A DNA stretch of 64,000 nucleotides, from positions 26,514 to 90,513 of the forward strand of contig JAQEDR010000007.1 of NCBI GenBank assembly GCA_027669155.1. The letters are read 5' to 3'. The stretch is from Peptoniphilaceae bacterium AM52-5BH (GTDB lineage: Bacteria > Bacillota > Clostridia > Tissierellales > Peptoniphilaceae). Shown in pieces: positions 31,074-40,396 of the stretch (its first letter is position 1; every line of letters starts with the position of its first letter). The position numbers were made by a program, and so were the translations under genes. Under the pieces are notes generated by a model. That model was not told where the DNA came from. It saw only the letters and a program-made list of their open reading frames with translations, and searched no databases.

Positions 31074-31931
31074 ATGGAATTAATAAAAGAAATCTTAGAA
31101 CAGAAAATAAAAAATGCAGAAACAAATAGTCCATCAAAAGATGAAGAAAATAGGAGTTATATAGATCAAGAAACAGGATTAAAATATTGTGCAAAATGTA
31201 AAACACCAATTGAAAAAGAAATAGACTTCTTTGGAGAAATAAAAAAAGTTGGTATTTTATGTCAATGTGAAAAAGAAAGACAAAAATTAGAGGAAGAAAA
31301 AAGAAAAGAAAATAAAAGGATTTTAAAAATTGAACACTTAAAAAAAGAGTGTTTTTCTGATCCTATCTTATTAAATTGGAATTTTAAAAATATGGACAAA
31401 GATAGTGAGCATGAAAAAGTAGCAAAAAACTATGTGGAAAAATTTGATGAAATATATGAAAATAATATAGGATTAATTCTCACAGGGAATGTGGGATGTG
31501 GAAAAACATATCTTGCAAGTGCTATAGCAAATGCTTTACTAGAAAAAGAAATATCAGTTAAAATGACAAATTTTTCAGTAATTTTAAATGATATGACCAA
31601 CTTTGAGATTGATAAAAGCAAGTATATAGATAACCTAAATCATAAGAAACTATTAATTATTGATGATTTTGGAATGGAAAGAGATACAGATTTTGCAGCT
31701 GAGCATATCTTTAACATAATAGATAGTAGATATAGAAGTTGGAAACCTCTAATTATAACAACAAACTTAAATATATCAGCTTTAACTAATCCTGAAACTA
31801 TAAAAGATAAAAGAATTTACTCAAGGATACTTGAAATATGCAGTCCCATTATATTTACAGGAGAAAATAGAAGAATAGAAAAAATGAAGGAGAAATCAAA
31901 ATTAGCCTATGAAATATTAAAAAAAGAATGA
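31074..31931 (+). CDS. DnaC/IstB-like ATP-binding protein
   Basis: 285 residues from the ATG at 31074 (SD AGGAGAGG). The N-terminal zinc-ribbon-like part has CAKCKTPIEKE and CQCEKE. The AAA+ domain (about 110-285) has Walker A LTGNVGCGKTYLAS, Walker B LLIIDDFGME and the Arg-bearing RIYSRILEIC. Members load the replicative helicase, here probably with the RepA-like initiator just upstream. Confidence 0.88.
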   Translation: MELIKEILEQKIKNAETNSPSKDEENRSYIDQETGLKYCAKCKTPIEKEIDFFGEIKKVGILCQCEKERQKLEEEKRKENKRILKIEHLKKECFSDPILLNWNFKNMDKDSEHEKVAKNYVEKFDEIYENNIGLILTGNVGCGKTYLASAIANALLEKEISVKMTNFSVILNDMTNFEIDKSKYIDNLNHKKLLIIDDFGMERDTDFAAEHIFNIIDSRYRSWKPLIITTNLNISALTNPETIKDKRIYSRILEICSPIIFTGENRRIEKMKEKSKLAYEILKKE

Positions 31932-31945
31932 AAGTAGGTGAGTGA

Positions 31946-32437
31946 ATGCAAAATGATGATATAAATAGCAGAACAATAGCCATAGTAAAAAAAGCAAGTA
32001 TAGTAACAGCCAAGCAAGTTATAAATTTGATGAAGAAAATATTAGAAATAAATAAACATAAAGCGCAGACAGAACAGTCAAGACCCTTAGAAAAATTTAA
32101 AAAAGTAAAAGTAAAAGACCTTGTAAAAAAAGGTAAAGTAGAAACCTTAGAATTAAATGACATAGACTTAAAAGCATTGAAAAAAGAACTAAAAAGATAT
32201 GGCGTGAAATTTTCCATAAAGAAAGATTTAGAAAATGGAAACAACATTATCTTTTTTCAAGCAAAAGATATAAAAGTAATGGAACAGGCTTTTAAAAAGA
32301 CAGTCCAGAAATTTACTAAAGATAAGTCAAGAAAAAGGAAATCTGTAATAGAAAGGCTTAATAACTTCAAGGATAAAGTCAAAGATACTATTGACAGAGA
32401 TAAGGTTAAACATAAGCATCAGGAACAAAGTTTATAA
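31946..32437 (+). CDS. pcfB: PcfB family conjugation protein (DUF3801)
   Basis: 163 residues, very basic and Lys-rich in the last third. The block VKDLVKKGKVETLELNDIDL and KRYGVKFSIKKDLENG fits PcfB, an accessory factor that works with the coupling protein and relaxosome in pCF10-type systems. GTG/ATG choice: the ATG at 31946 follows GTAGGTGAG. It lies just upstream of the VirD4 gene, as in related ICEs. Confidence 0.75.
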   Translation: MQNDDINSRTIAIVKKASIVTAKQVINLMKKILEINKHKAQTEQSRPLEKFKKVKVKDLVKKGKVETLELNDIDLKALKKELKRYGVKFSIKKDLENGNNIIFFQAKDIKVMEQAFKKTVQKFTKDKSRKRKSVIERLNNFKDKVKDTIDRDKVKHKHQEQSL

Positions 32438-32478
32438 TAAAAATACTTGGCTATATATAATATAGATGATGAGAAGGC

Positions 32479-32618
32479 ATGAATAGCCTTATTGTTGGAT
32501 ACTATGAAGAAGAAGATGGGAGCCATCCAGTAGAAGAATTTCTCTTATCTATAGATAAAAAATGAGAGCAGAAGCATTAGGAAAGAAACTAAAAGCTACC
32601 TTTGAAAGTAAAGTATAA
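32479..32618 (+). pseudogene. frameshifted RelE/HigB-like toxin remnant
   Basis: Frame one reads MNSLIVGYYEEEDGSHPVEE and FLLSIDKK and then stops at 32563. A second frame continues KMRAEALGKKLKATFESKV to 32618. Together they match the start of Gp49/HigB-type (DUF891) toxins, whose typical opening has a G-x-S/x-P-V-E-E-F-L block followed by K-x-R-A-K. One A is missing in the A run at about 32557-32562. The middle and end of the domain are gone and no antitoxin gene follows. Confidence 0.55.
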
Positions 32619-32831
32619 GTGTATGAAATGAAGAAAAATATTTGCCCAAAATGTAAAAGAAAGATGAAACAACAATTTATAGGATTACTACATTGCAAGT
32701 GTGGTATAAGCTATCATAAAGATTTAGGATATTTTAAAAGAAATGAAAATATGATGTTTGTCTTGGAAAGAAAAAAGATAGGTAAAAAAATAAAACAAGT
32801 TCCAGTAATAAGATATAAAAAAGATAAATAA
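32619..32831 (+). CDS. small zinc-ribbon protein
   Basis: 70 residues from a GTG, or 67 from the ATG at 32628. Contains CPKCKRKMK and CKCG, two knuckles of a single zinc ribbon, then a basic tail. No known family assigned. No clear SD. Small zinc-ribbon genes are common near the coupling-protein gene of such ICEs; role unknown. Confidence 0.45.
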   Translation: MYEMKKNICPKCKRKMKQQFIGLLHCKCGISYHKDLGYFKRNENMMFVLERKKIGKKIKQVPVIRYKKDK

Positions 32832-32839
32832 GATACTAA

Positions 32840-34678
32840 TTGGTAGAGAAATTTACTCTTTTTTATGGAGAGGAAGTGATTAATTCGAAAATACTAAATG
32901 AAATAATAAAAGATATAAAAAATGTTTTTAAGATAAGAGATAAGAAGAAATTTGTATTAGAAAATTTTCCTTACCTCTTATTTTTTTATATAGGAAATAT
33001 CTTTGCAAGCCATGTCAACTCTTATATAGGAGGAGATATAATAGATAGAATTATAGTAGCTTTTAGTCAAATAGATACTTTAAAATATATTCCATCATTA
33101 AAAATAAAAAACCTGATACCAGGTCTAATTCTATCAGTAGTCATTAAGTTAATCCTTATACAGAAAAAGAAAAAAGCAAAAAAGTTTAGAGAGGGCAGAG
33201 AATATGGATCAGCAAGATGGGGAAATGAGAAAGACATTGAGCCATACATTGACAAGAAGTTTGAAAACAATGTGCTACTAACTCAAACTGAAAGACTTAC
33301 CATGAACAATAGACCTAAAAATCCAAAATATGCTAGGAATAAAAATGTATTGGTAATTGGAGGTTCTGGTAGTGGTAAAACAAGGTTCTTTGTAAAGCCG
33401 AATCTCATGCAAATGCACTCTTCATATGTAGTGACCGATCCAAAAGGAACATTAGTCTTGGAATGCGGAAAAATGTTGGAAAGAAATGGATATGAGATAA
33501 AAATACTAAATACAATAAACTTTAAAAAATCCATGAGATATAATCCCTTTGCATATTTGAAAAGTGAAAAAGATATTTTGAAATTAGTACAAACAATAAT
33601 TGCAAATACTAAGGGAGAAGGAGAAAAATCAACTGAGGATTTTTGGGTAAAAGCTGAAAAGCTCTACTATACAGCCTTAATTGGATATATTTTTTATGAA
33701 GCTCCTAAAGAAGAACAGAACTTTACAACTCTACTTGCTATGATAGATGCAAGTGAGGTAAGAGAAGAAGATGAAAATTTTAAAAATGCAGTAGACTATA
33801 TGTTTGAAGCATTAGAAAAAGAAAAGCCAAATCATTTCGCAGTAAAACAATACAAGAAATACAAACTTGCAGCAGGAAAAACTGCCAAATCAATCCTTAT
33901 ATCCTGTGGAGCAAGGCTTGCTCCATTTGATATTCAGGAACTTAGGGACTTAATGAAAGAAGATGAACTGGAGCTTGATACACTTGGAGAAAAGAAAACA
34001 GCTTTATTCGTAATAATATCGGATACAGATGATACATTTAACTTTGTAGTATCAATAATGTACTCACAATTATTTAATCTATTATGTGATAAAGCAGATG
34101 ATGAATATGGCGGAAGACTTCCTGTTCATGTGAGATGCCTACTTGATGAATTCGCAAATATCGGCTTAATTCCTAAATTTGAAAAGCTGATAGCAACTAT
34201 TAGAAGTAGAGAAATATCAGCTTGTATAATATTACAAGCACAATCACAACTAAAAAGTATCTATAAAGATAATGCAGATACCATAGTTGGCAATTGTGAT
34301 TCGACGTTATTTTTAGGAGGCAAAGAAAGAACAACATTAAAAGAATTATCTGAAAGCCTAGGCAAAGAAACTATAGACCTATATAACACATCAGAAACAA
34401 GATCAAATCAAAAATCTTTTGGTCTAAATTATCAAAAGACTGGTAAGGAACTTATGAGCCAAGATGAAATAACTGTAATGGATGGTGGGAAATGTATCTA
34501 CCAATTAAGGGGAGTTAGACCATTTCTTTCAGATAAATTTGACATAACCAAACATAAGAATTACAAGTTATTGGAAGATTATGATAAGAGAAATATATTT
34601 GACATAGAGAAATACCTGCAGAGAAAAGATGAGGTTAAGTTAAAAGAGAGTATGGTAGTTGAAATATTAGATGAATAA
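32840..34678 (+). CDS. VirD4-like conjugative coupling protein (CD1115 type)
   Basis: About 612 residues. Hydrophobic helices near 43-60 and 85-107 anchor it in the membrane. Walker A is VIGGSGSGKTRFFVKPN at about 172-188, followed by SYVVTDPKGTLV. Walker B is in RCLLDEFANIGLIPK, and ISACIILQAQSQLKSIY is a typical late motif. It docks the relaxosome to the type IV channel and pumps DNA. The start is unclear: TTG at 32840 has no RBS, whereas GAGAGG lies just before a GTG at 32876. Confidence 0.92.
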   Translation: MVEKFTLFYGEEVINSKILNEIIKDIKNVFKIRDKKKFVLENFPYLLFFYIGNIFASHVNSYIGGDIIDRIIVAFSQIDTLKYIPSLKIKNLIPGLILSVVIKLILIQKKKKAKKFREGREYGSARWGNEKDIEPYIDKKFENNVLLTQTERLTMNNRPKNPKYARNKNVLVIGGSGSGKTRFFVKPNLMQMHSSYVVTDPKGTLVLECGKMLERNGYEIKILNTINFKKSMRYNPFAYLKSEKDILKLVQTIIANTKGEGEKSTEDFWVKAEKLYYTALIGYIFYEAPKEEQNFTTLLAMIDASEVREEDENFKNAVDYMFEALEKEKPNHFAVKQYKKYKLAAGKTAKSILISCGARLAPFDIQELRDLMKEDELELDTLGEKKTALFVIISDTDDTFNFVVSIMYSQLFNLLCDKADDEYGGRLPVHVRCLLDEFANIGLIPKFEKLIATIRSREISACIILQAQSQLKSIYKDNADTIVGNCDSTLFLGGKERTTLKELSESLGKETIDLYNTSETRSNQKSFGLNYQKTGKELMSQDEITVMDGGKCIYQLRGVRPFLSDKFDITKHKNYKLLEDYDKRNIFDIEKYLQRKDEVKLKESMVVEILDE

Positions 34679-34729
34679 ATTTAAAATTAGAAGTAAGATA
34701 GATATTTAGGAAAGATTAAAAGGAAATAC

Positions 34730-34758
34730 TTGACAAAAAATATTATATAACATATAAT
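34730..34758 (+). promoter_or_regulatory. promoter of the abiF RNA / Abi gene
   Basis: Consensus TTGACA (34730-34735) and TATAAT (34753-34758) with a 17-nt spacer, the best promoter in the ICE part. Predicted start near 34765, so the transcript begins at the structured RNA. Confidence 0.85.
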
Positions 34759-34766
34759 AATTTCAA

Positions 34767-34824
34767 CAGCACCCGACACGCCTCTTAACAATGCGGACCA
34801 AGTCGGGTCATTTGATTTTAGGAG
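34767..34824 (+). ncRNA. abiF-type structured RNA upstream of the Abi gene
   Basis: ACCCGAC (34771-34777) pairs with GTCGGGT (34802-34808). An inner CGC/GCG helix (34779-34781 / 34793-34795) presents the loop CTCTTAA (34782-34788). That loop can pair with TTAGGAG (34818-34824), the Shine-Dalgarno of the Abi gene, in seven pairs with one G-U. Position and structure fit the abiF RNA motif described upstream of Abi_2 proteins. Identification is from memory of that motif; a covariance-model search would settle it. Confidence 0.65.
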
Positions 34825-34829
34825 AAAAA

Positions 34830-35696
34830 ATGAAAAAAATCTATCAAGAACCGATTAGTATAGAAAATCAAGTAAAAAATTTAATAGATTTAGGACTTTT
34901 AGTAGAAGATAAAACTTATGCTAAGAAAATTCTTGGAAGAATATCCTATTACAGGCTGATTAAAGCTTATAGTATCACATTAAAAAAAGATGGAAGATAT
35001 ATATCAGGAATAAGTTTTGAAGATATTGTAAGTTTATATAAATTTGATAGAGAACTTAGACAACTCATATTTGAAATAATAGAACATATTGAAGTTTCTT
35101 TAAGAGCAGTTATCACAAACTATTTTTCTTTAAAATATGGAAATTTTGGCTACAAAGATTTGTCAAATGTGGGAAAATATAAAAACAGATATAAAGAAGC
35201 ATTAAATGATTTAGAAAGAGAAACAAAAAGAAATAGACGCTCACCCTTTATAAAAAACTTTAAAGACAATTATGAAGGAGGAGAAATTCCACTCTATGCA
35301 GTGATAGAAGTAGCAAGTTTTGGAACTTTATCTAAAATGTATAAGAATATGAAAAATGAAGATAAAAGTAAAATTGCAAAAGTCTTTCATACAGACTACC
35401 ATTACTTTGAATCTTGGATAGAAAATTTTGCCTATATAAGAAATATATGTGCTCACTATGGTAGGCTATATGGAGCAAAGCTTACAAAATCACCAAAGCT
35501 ATATAAAGAATACTTAAAAAAGAATATTTCAAACAACACAATATTTGCTACATTAGTAAATATTAAAATAGTTTCTGAAGAAGAAAATTACAAAAAATTT
35601 TATCATGATCTAACAGAACTAATAGCAAGATATGAAAATATTGAACTAAGGCATGTTGGCTTTATAGAAAACTGGAAAGAATTACTAAAACCATAA
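34830..35696 (+). CDS. abiF: Abi_2 (AbiD/AbiF) family HEPN protein
   Basis: 288 residues from the ATG after TTAGGAG; an ATG at 34791 lies inside the RNA and is rejected. The N-terminal part has the family block ILGRISYYRLIKAYS. The middle has LYKFDRELRQLIFEIIEHIE and LRAVITNYF. The HEPN RNase motif R-x4-H appears in YIRNICAHYGRLYG at about residues 205-218. Abi_2 proteins cause abortive infection, and related HEPN proteins are RNases controlled by a neighbouring RNA. Together with the RNA it looks like a toxin-antitoxin or phage-defence module carried as cargo between virD4 and ssb. It has its own promoter and terminator. Confidence 0.88.
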   Translation: MKKIYQEPISIENQVKNLIDLGLLVEDKTYAKKILGRISYYRLIKAYSITLKKDGRYISGISFEDIVSLYKFDRELRQLIFEIIEHIEVSLRAVITNYFSLKYGNFGYKDLSNVGKYKNRYKEALNDLERETKRNRRSPFIKNFKDNYEGGEIPLYAVIEVASFGTLSKMYKNMKNEDKSKIAKVFHTDYHYFESWIENFAYIRNICAHYGRLYGAKLTKSPKLYKEYLKKNISNNTIFATLVNIKIVSEEENYKKFYHDLTELIARYENIELRHVGFIENWKELLKP

Positions 35697-35714
35697 AATT
35701 AAATAGAGAAATTT

Positions 35715-35743
35715 ACACCGAAAAAACATTTCGGTGTTTTTTT
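35715..35743 (+). terminator. terminator of the Abi unit
   Basis: ACACCGAAA (35715-35723) pairs with TTTCGGTGT (35729-35737), nine perfect pairs, followed by seven T. Confidence 0.9.
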
Positions 35744-35761
35744 ATGCCCAAAGGAGGAAGA

Positions 35762-35794
35762 ATGAAATATATACGAGATGAGCCAAAAAAATAA
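35762..35794 (+). CDS. 10-codon mini-ORF with strong RBS
   Basis: AAAGGAGGAAG precedes ATG and the frame reads MKYIRDEPKK then stops. Another hairpin and T run follow at 35835. It may be a leader peptide or the stub of a lost gene; the strong RBS is the only reason to list it. Confidence 0.25.
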   Translation: MKYIRDEPKK

Positions 35795-35834
35795 GATACA
35801 GAGAAAAATGAAATATTAATGAATTAGAAGTAGA

Positions 35835-35862
35835 AGCGATAGAGAAAACTATCGCTTTTTTT
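35835..35862 (+). terminator. hairpin upstream of ssb
   Basis: AGCGATAG (35835-35842) pairs with CTATCGCT (35849-35856), then a T run; the ssb RBS AAAGGAG begins about 10 nt further on. Confidence 0.75.
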
Positions 35863-35885
35863 ATGGAATAAAGGAGATAGAACAA

Positions 35886-36209
35886 ATGGAAAGAGAAATG
35901 CTAAATATTAATGGAAATCTAGTAGGAGAAATAAAAACAACTGCAATAGATACAAAGGAAGGAGAAAAAGAAGTAGCTAACTTCACAATAGTTAGAAAGA
36001 ACAAAGAAGAAGGAAGGGTTAAAAAAGAATATATCTACTGTAATCTCTACGGAGAAAAGGCAAAAAGTGTGAAGGAATTTAAAAGTGGAGAATACATCCA
36101 TATTTTTGGATATTTTAAGGAAACAAAAAAAGAAGACAAGACATTTAAAAATTTTATAGTAAAGCACATAAATAAAATTGAAAAAGAAGAAAAAGAGGAG
36201 GAAATATAA
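35886..36209 (+). CDS. ssb: single-stranded DNA-binding protein, ICE type
   Basis: 107 residues, one OB fold: MLNINGNLVGEIKTTAIDTK then VANFTIVRKNK and YIYCNLYGEKA, ending in an acidic tail. It is much shorter than chromosomal SSB and lacks the usual DFDDDIPF tip. It probably coats transferred strands during ICE processing. A second OB-fold copy forms the C-terminus of the protein at 61779. First gene of the type IV secretion cluster. Confidence 0.8.
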   Translation: MEREMLNINGNLVGEIKTTAIDTKEGEKEVANFTIVRKNKEEGRVKKEYIYCNLYGEKAKSVKEFKSGEYIHIFGYFKETKKEDKTFKNFIVKHINKIEKEEKEEEI

Positions 36210-36425
36210 ATGGAATTTTTTACACAAGCAGTAAATGTATTAAAAATATTAGTTACAGCAATTGGTGCAGGGCTTGGAGCATGGGGTGTTATCAACCTGA
36301 TGGAAGGTTATGGGAATGACAACCCTGGTGCTAAATCTCAAGGTATTAAGCAGCTTATGGCTGGAGGGGGAATTGTACTCATAGGTTTAAAACTAATACC
36401 GCTATTAGCAAACGTGTTAAAATAA
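36210..36425 (+). CDS. Maff2 family mobile-element protein
   Basis: 71 residues with two membrane helices (about 5-27 and 46-70). The block GAGLGAWGVINLMEGYGNDN and KSQGIKQLMAGGG matches Maff2 proteins, which occur at this place in Tn1549-like ICEs. Size and position suggest a VirB2-like pilin subunit; that is inference. SD AGGAGGAAA; it follows ssb directly. Confidence 0.9.
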   Translation: MEFFTQAVNVLKILVTAIGAGLGAWGVINLMEGYGNDNPGAKSQGIKQLMAGGGIVLIGLKLIPLLANVLK

Positions 36426-36426
36426 A

Positions 36427-37290
36427 ATGTTTAATATAGTAGATAAGATCAAAGAGTTTTTTTCGGAGATACTTATTGATATGATCAAGGAAAATTTAAG
36501 CGGAATGCTCCTTGATATAAATGACAAAGTATCAACGATAGCAAATGAGGTAGGAAAGACTCCGAGTGGATGGAACTCGGAGGTTTTTCACTTCATAAAA
36601 TCCATTTCAGAAAATGTTATACTTCCCATAGCAGGTCTTATCATAACGGCTGTACTATGTATTGAATTAATTCAAATGGTAATGAACAAAAATAATATGC
36701 ATGATACGGATACCTTTGAATTTTTTAAGTACATCATCAAGATGTGGATTGCTGTATGGCTTGTATCTCATGCTTTTGACTTTTCTATGGCAGTATTTGA
36801 TGTGGCACAGAATTTAATAGGAAAGGCAGCAGGTGTGGCAAATGCTAGTGCAAAAGTTTCTCCAGGTGATATAGCTAATATGGTAGATAGCCTAAAAGGA
36901 GAGTCAATAGGAAAATTAATGACTATAGTACTAGAGACAGCAATTGTAAAGATGATAATTCAAGGAATATCAATACTCATTACAGTTATTCTATACGGCA
37001 GGATGATAGAAATATATATTTATACTTCAGTTTGCGCCATACCTTTTGCCACAATGGGCAATAAAGAATGGGGAAGTATTGGTACAAACTATATAAGAGG
37101 GCTATTCGCACTTGGCTTGCAAGGTTTATTCCTACTTATATGCGTAGGAATTTATGCCGTACTTGTTAAGACTTTAAATATATCAGACATACACAAGAGT
37201 ATTTTTGAATTACTAGGATACACCTTAATACTTGGTATAACTATGATGAAATCTGGAAGTATTGCAAAATCAATTTTAAATGCTCATTAA
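36427..37290 (+). CDS. VirB6/TrbL-like conjugal transfer protein (CD1112 type)
   Basis: 287 residues with about six membrane helices (about 55-80, 95-115, 165-190, 195-215, 225-250, 255-275). The N-terminal MFNIVDKIKEFFSEILIDMI is amphipathic. Inner-membrane channel component of the type IV secretion system by position and topology. The start is one base after the Maff2 stop. Confidence 0.85.
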   Translation: MFNIVDKIKEFFSEILIDMIKENLSGMLLDINDKVSTIANEVGKTPSGWNSEVFHFIKSISENVILPIAGLIITAVLCIELIQMVMNKNNMHDTDTFEFFKYIIKMWIAVWLVSHAFDFSMAVFDVAQNLIGKAAGVANASAKVSPGDIANMVDSLKGESIGKLMTIVLETAIVKMIIQGISILITVILYGRMIEIYIYTSVCAIPFATMGNKEWGSIGTNYIRGLFALGLQGLFLLICVGIYAVLVKTLNISDIHKSIFELLGYTLILGITMMKSGSIAKSILNAH

Positions 37291-37305
37291 TAAAAAAAGG
37301 AGAAG

Positions 37306-37566
37306 ATGATGAAAATTAGAAGAAAAAAAGACAATAAAATTAATTTAAAAACACTTGGAACAATAGGACTCCCAATACTTTTAATAGGGGGATATATTAC
37401 AAGAGAAATACAAAATAGAATGATTATAAGAAAAATATCGGAAGTTTTAGATAATAGAGAAGAAACGAATGAAAAAGTCTTAGAAATAGCAGTGAATATG
37501 GGAAAATCATTAGAAGATCTAAACAGAGAAGATATATATGGCTTTTACTTAGAGGGTTTAGAATAA
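37306..37566 (+). CDS. small ICE protein with N-terminal membrane helix
   Basis: 86 residues; basic start MMKIRRKKDNK, one hydrophobic segment TLGTIGLPILLIGGYI, then a charged helical tail. SD AAAGGAGAAG. Lies between VirB6 and PrgI and overlaps the prgI start. No family assigned; probably a minor secretion-channel component. Confidence 0.6.
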   Translation: MMKIRRKKDNKINLKTLGTIGLPILLIGGYITREIQNRMIIRKISEVLDNREETNEKVLEIAVNMGKSLEDLNREDIYGFYLEGLE

Positions 37567-37904
37567 TGGCTTATGTAAATGTCCCAAAGGACTTAACAAA
37601 AGTAAAAACAAAGGTAGCTCTAAATCTAACAAAAAGACAATTAATTGGCTTTACAATTGCAGGTCTAATAGGATTTCCAGTATATTTAATGACAAAAAAA
37701 GTGCTTCCTAATGACCTATCTATGTTAATTATGATAGGTGTGTCTTTTCCTATAATATTTGCAACTCTTTATGAAAAGGACGGGATCTATTTTGACAAAT
37801 ATTTAAAGTATATTATAGATAAGAAAAGACAGACAAGTATAAGGATATACAAGACAGAATGTATTTATGATATAAAGAAACAAAGAAAGGAAAGGAGTAA
37901 ATGA
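37566..37904 (+). CDS. prgI: PrgI family conjugation protein
   Basis: 112 residues. The N-terminal YVNVPKDLTKVKTKVALNLT, then KRQLIGFTIAGLIGFPVYL and a second helix LSMLIMIGVSFPIIFATLY, match PrgI (VirB3-like) proteins. Inner-membrane component next to VirB4, as usual. ATG overlaps the preceding stop. Confidence 0.9.
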   Translation: MAYVNVPKDLTKVKTKVALNLTKRQLIGFTIAGLIGFPVYLMTKKVLPNDLSMLIMIGVSFPIIFATLYEKDGIYFDKYLKYIIDKKRQTSIRIYKTECIYDIKKQRKERSK

Positions 37905-40396
37905 ATCAAATACAGAAAAAACAACAGAAAAAATTAAATCAAGAAAAAAGAAATTTAAAAAAACAAAAAGAAGATTTAAAAAGCATTAGTATAAGTCAAA
38001 AAAAGATGAAAAAAGCAAATATTTCTAAAGAAAAAGGAAAGCCCAAAAAGAAGCTTTCCTTTTTTGGTGGAAAGAAGAAAAAGAGCGTTCAGGAAACAAT
38101 CCCTTATTTAAGAATGTTGAGAAATGGGATTTGCCAAGTTGAGAAGAACAAATTTAATAAAATGATACGTTTTTTAGATATTAACTACCAGCTTTCAACA
38201 GAAGAAGATAAGGAAAGTATATTTAATGAATTTTCAAGTTTTTTAAACTATTTTGATCCAAGTGTTGATATAGAACTTTCATATATTAATCGCATAGGAA
38301 AAAATGAAGAAGTAGAAAAAAATATCAATGTTCCGGATAGAAACGATTCATATAATGAAATACGAAAAGAGTACAGGGAAATGCTAAAAAATCAGAGTCA
38401 AAAAGGAAATAATGGACTTACTAAATATATGTATATCACCTTTAGCTTACAAGCACAAGATTTAAAAGAGGCAACTACAAGACTTGAAAGAATGGAAATG
38501 GATATATTAAATAACTTTAAGCAGATGGGAGTAAAAGCTTATGTATTAAGTGGATATGAAAGGTTAAAGGTTATTCACGATATCTTAAATCCAAATAAGA
38601 ATTTTGTTTTTTCCTTTGAAGACCTAAAATATAGTGGACTATCTACTAAGGATTATATAGTACCAGCATCATTTAACTTTTCATCTAACAATCAATTTAA
38701 AATTGGAGAATACTTTGGAGAAGTAAACTTTCTACAAATTCTAGCACCTGAATTATCAGATAGATTATTATCAGAATTTTTAGGAGTTGAAGAAAATATG
38801 ATTGTAACATTTCATATAAATTCCATTGATCAAACAGAAGCTATAAAGATGATTAAAAGAAAAATAACAGACTTGGATAAAATGAAAATTGAAGAAAATA
38901 AGAAGGCTATAAGATCAGGATATGATATTGATATTCTTCCAAGCGATTTAATTACCTATGGTAATGATGCTAAGAAACTGTTAGTAGAACTTCAAAATCA
39001 TAATGAGAGAATGTTTGTCATAACTATTTTGTTTACAAATATGGAAAAAAGTAGAAAGAAATTGAGTAATATAATTTTTCAACTAAATTCAATAGCAGGT
39101 AGACATAATTGTGTATTGAAAAATCTTAACTATAGACAGGAACAAGGACTAATTTCCTCCCTGCCACTTGGAAAAAATGAAATCGAAATAAAAAGAGGAC
39201 TTACAACTAGCTCTACAGCAGTCTTTATTCCTTTTACAACAGAAGAGCTGTGCTTAGAAGGAGAGAGCTTATACTACGGATTAAATGCTTTAAGTCGTAA
39301 CATTATTATGACAGATAGAAAGCTTTTAAAGAATCCAAACGGTTTAATACTTGGAACGCCTGGTAGTGGTAAATCTTTTTCGGCTAAAAGAGAAATTACC
39401 AATGCTTTTTTAATCACACAAGATGACATCATTATATGTGATCCGGAAGGGGAGTATGGAAATTTAACTAAGGCACTAGGTGGAGAAGTTATAAAAATAT
39501 CGCCAACAAGTAAGGATTATATAAACCCGTTGGATATAAATGTAGACTATGCCGATGAAGACAATCCCTTATCTTTAAAGTCTGACTTTATTCTTTCACT
39601 GTTTGAACTTGTAGTAGGAAAGGAAGGGTTAAGTGCAGAAGAAACTTCAGTAATTGATAGATGCCTTCCAATATTATATAAGAATTACTTCGACAATCCT
39701 ATTCCTGAAAATATGCCAATTTTAGAAGATTTATATAATTTACTTTTAAAACAAGAAGAAAAGGTAGGGAAAAAATTAGCAGTAGAAATGGAAATTTATG
39801 TCAAAGGTAGTCTTAATGTATTTAACCATAGGACTAATGTAGATACAGGCAATAGAATTCTTTGCTATGACATTAAGGAATTAGGAAAGCAACTTAGAAA
39901 AATAGGTATGTTAATTGTTCAAGATCAAGTATGGAACAGAGTAACTATTAATAGGAATAAAAAGGAAACCAGATATTACTGTGACGAATTCCATTTGCTT
40001 TTAAGAGAAGAACAAACAGCCTCATATTCTATAGAAATTTGGAAGAGATTTAGAAAATGGGGAGGGATTCCAACAGGTTTAACACAAAATGTAAAGGATC
40101 TTTTAGCCAGTCCTGAAATAGAAAATATATTTGATAACACAGATTTTATCTTAATGCTTAATCAAGCTAGTGGTGATAGGGAAATTTTAGCGAACAAGTT
40201 AAATATATCTCTTTATCAGTTATCCTACGTAACAAATTCCAATGAGGGAGAGGGATTACTATTCTACGGAAACACAATAGTACCTTTTGTAGATAGATTC
40301 CCTAAAGATACCAAATTGTATAAGTTAATGACAACTAAACCAGAAGAATTAAAGGAAGGGATAGAAATTGATAGACAAAGAGAAGTTAAAAACTAA
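37901..40396 (+). CDS. VirB4-like conjugal transfer ATPase (CD1110 type)
   Basis: 831 residues. Lys-rich N-terminal tail (1-60), VirB4 N-domain, then the ATPase: Walker [18 protein letters not shown] at about 482-498, [13 protein letters not shown], Walker B region [13 protein letters not shown], and late motifs [16 protein letters not shown] and [10 protein letters not shown]. It powers assembly and substrate transfer in the channel. Start overlaps prgI by 4 nt. Confidence 0.95.
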   Translation: MNQIQKKQQKKLNQEKRNLKKQKEDLKSISISQKKMKKANISKEKGKPKKKLSFFGGKKKKSVQETIPYLRMLRNGICQVEKNKFNKMIRFLDINYQLSTEEDKESIFNEFSSFLNYFDPSVDIELSYINRIGKNEEVEKNINVPDRNDSYNEIRKEYREMLKNQSQKGNNGLTKYMYITFSLQAQDLKEATTRLERMEMDILNNFKQMGVKAYVLSGYERLKVIHDILNPNKNFVFSFEDLKYSGLSTKDYIVPASFNFSSNNQFKIGEYFGEVNFLQILAPELSDRLLSEFLGVEENMIVTFHINSIDQTEAIKMIKRKITDLDKMKIEENKKAIRSGYDIDILPSDLITYGNDAKKLLVELQNHNERMFVITILFTNMEKSRKKLSNIIFQLNSIAGRHNCVLKNLNYRQEQGLISSLPLGKNEIEIKRGLTTSSTAVFIPFTTEELCLEGESLYYGLNALSRNIIMTDRKLLKNPNGLILGTPGSGKSFSAKREITNAFLITQDDIIICDPEGEYGNLTKALGGEVIKISPTSKDYINPLDINVDYADEDNPLSLKSDFILSLFELVVGKEGLSAEETSVIDRCLPILYKNYFDNPIPENMPILEDLYNLLLKQEEKVGKKLAVEMEIYVKGSLNVFNHRTNVDTGNRILCYDIKELGKQLRKIGMLIVQDQVWNRVTINRNKKETRYYCDEFHLLLREEQTASYSIEIWKRFRKWGGIPTGLTQNVKDLLASPEIENIFDNTDFILMLNQASGDREILANKLNISLYQLSYVTNSNEGEGLLFYGNTIVPFVDRFPKDTKLYKLMTTKPEELKEGIEIDRQREVKN

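Noticed and set aside
34791..34829. Upstream ATG extension of the Abi protein
   Set aside because: It lies inside the structured RNA and lacks an RBS; the ATG at 34830 follows TTAGGAG directly.
35919..36295. Minus-strand frames opposite ssb and Maff2
   Set aside because: Phe/Ser-rich shadows caused by the A-rich coding strand of the ICE.
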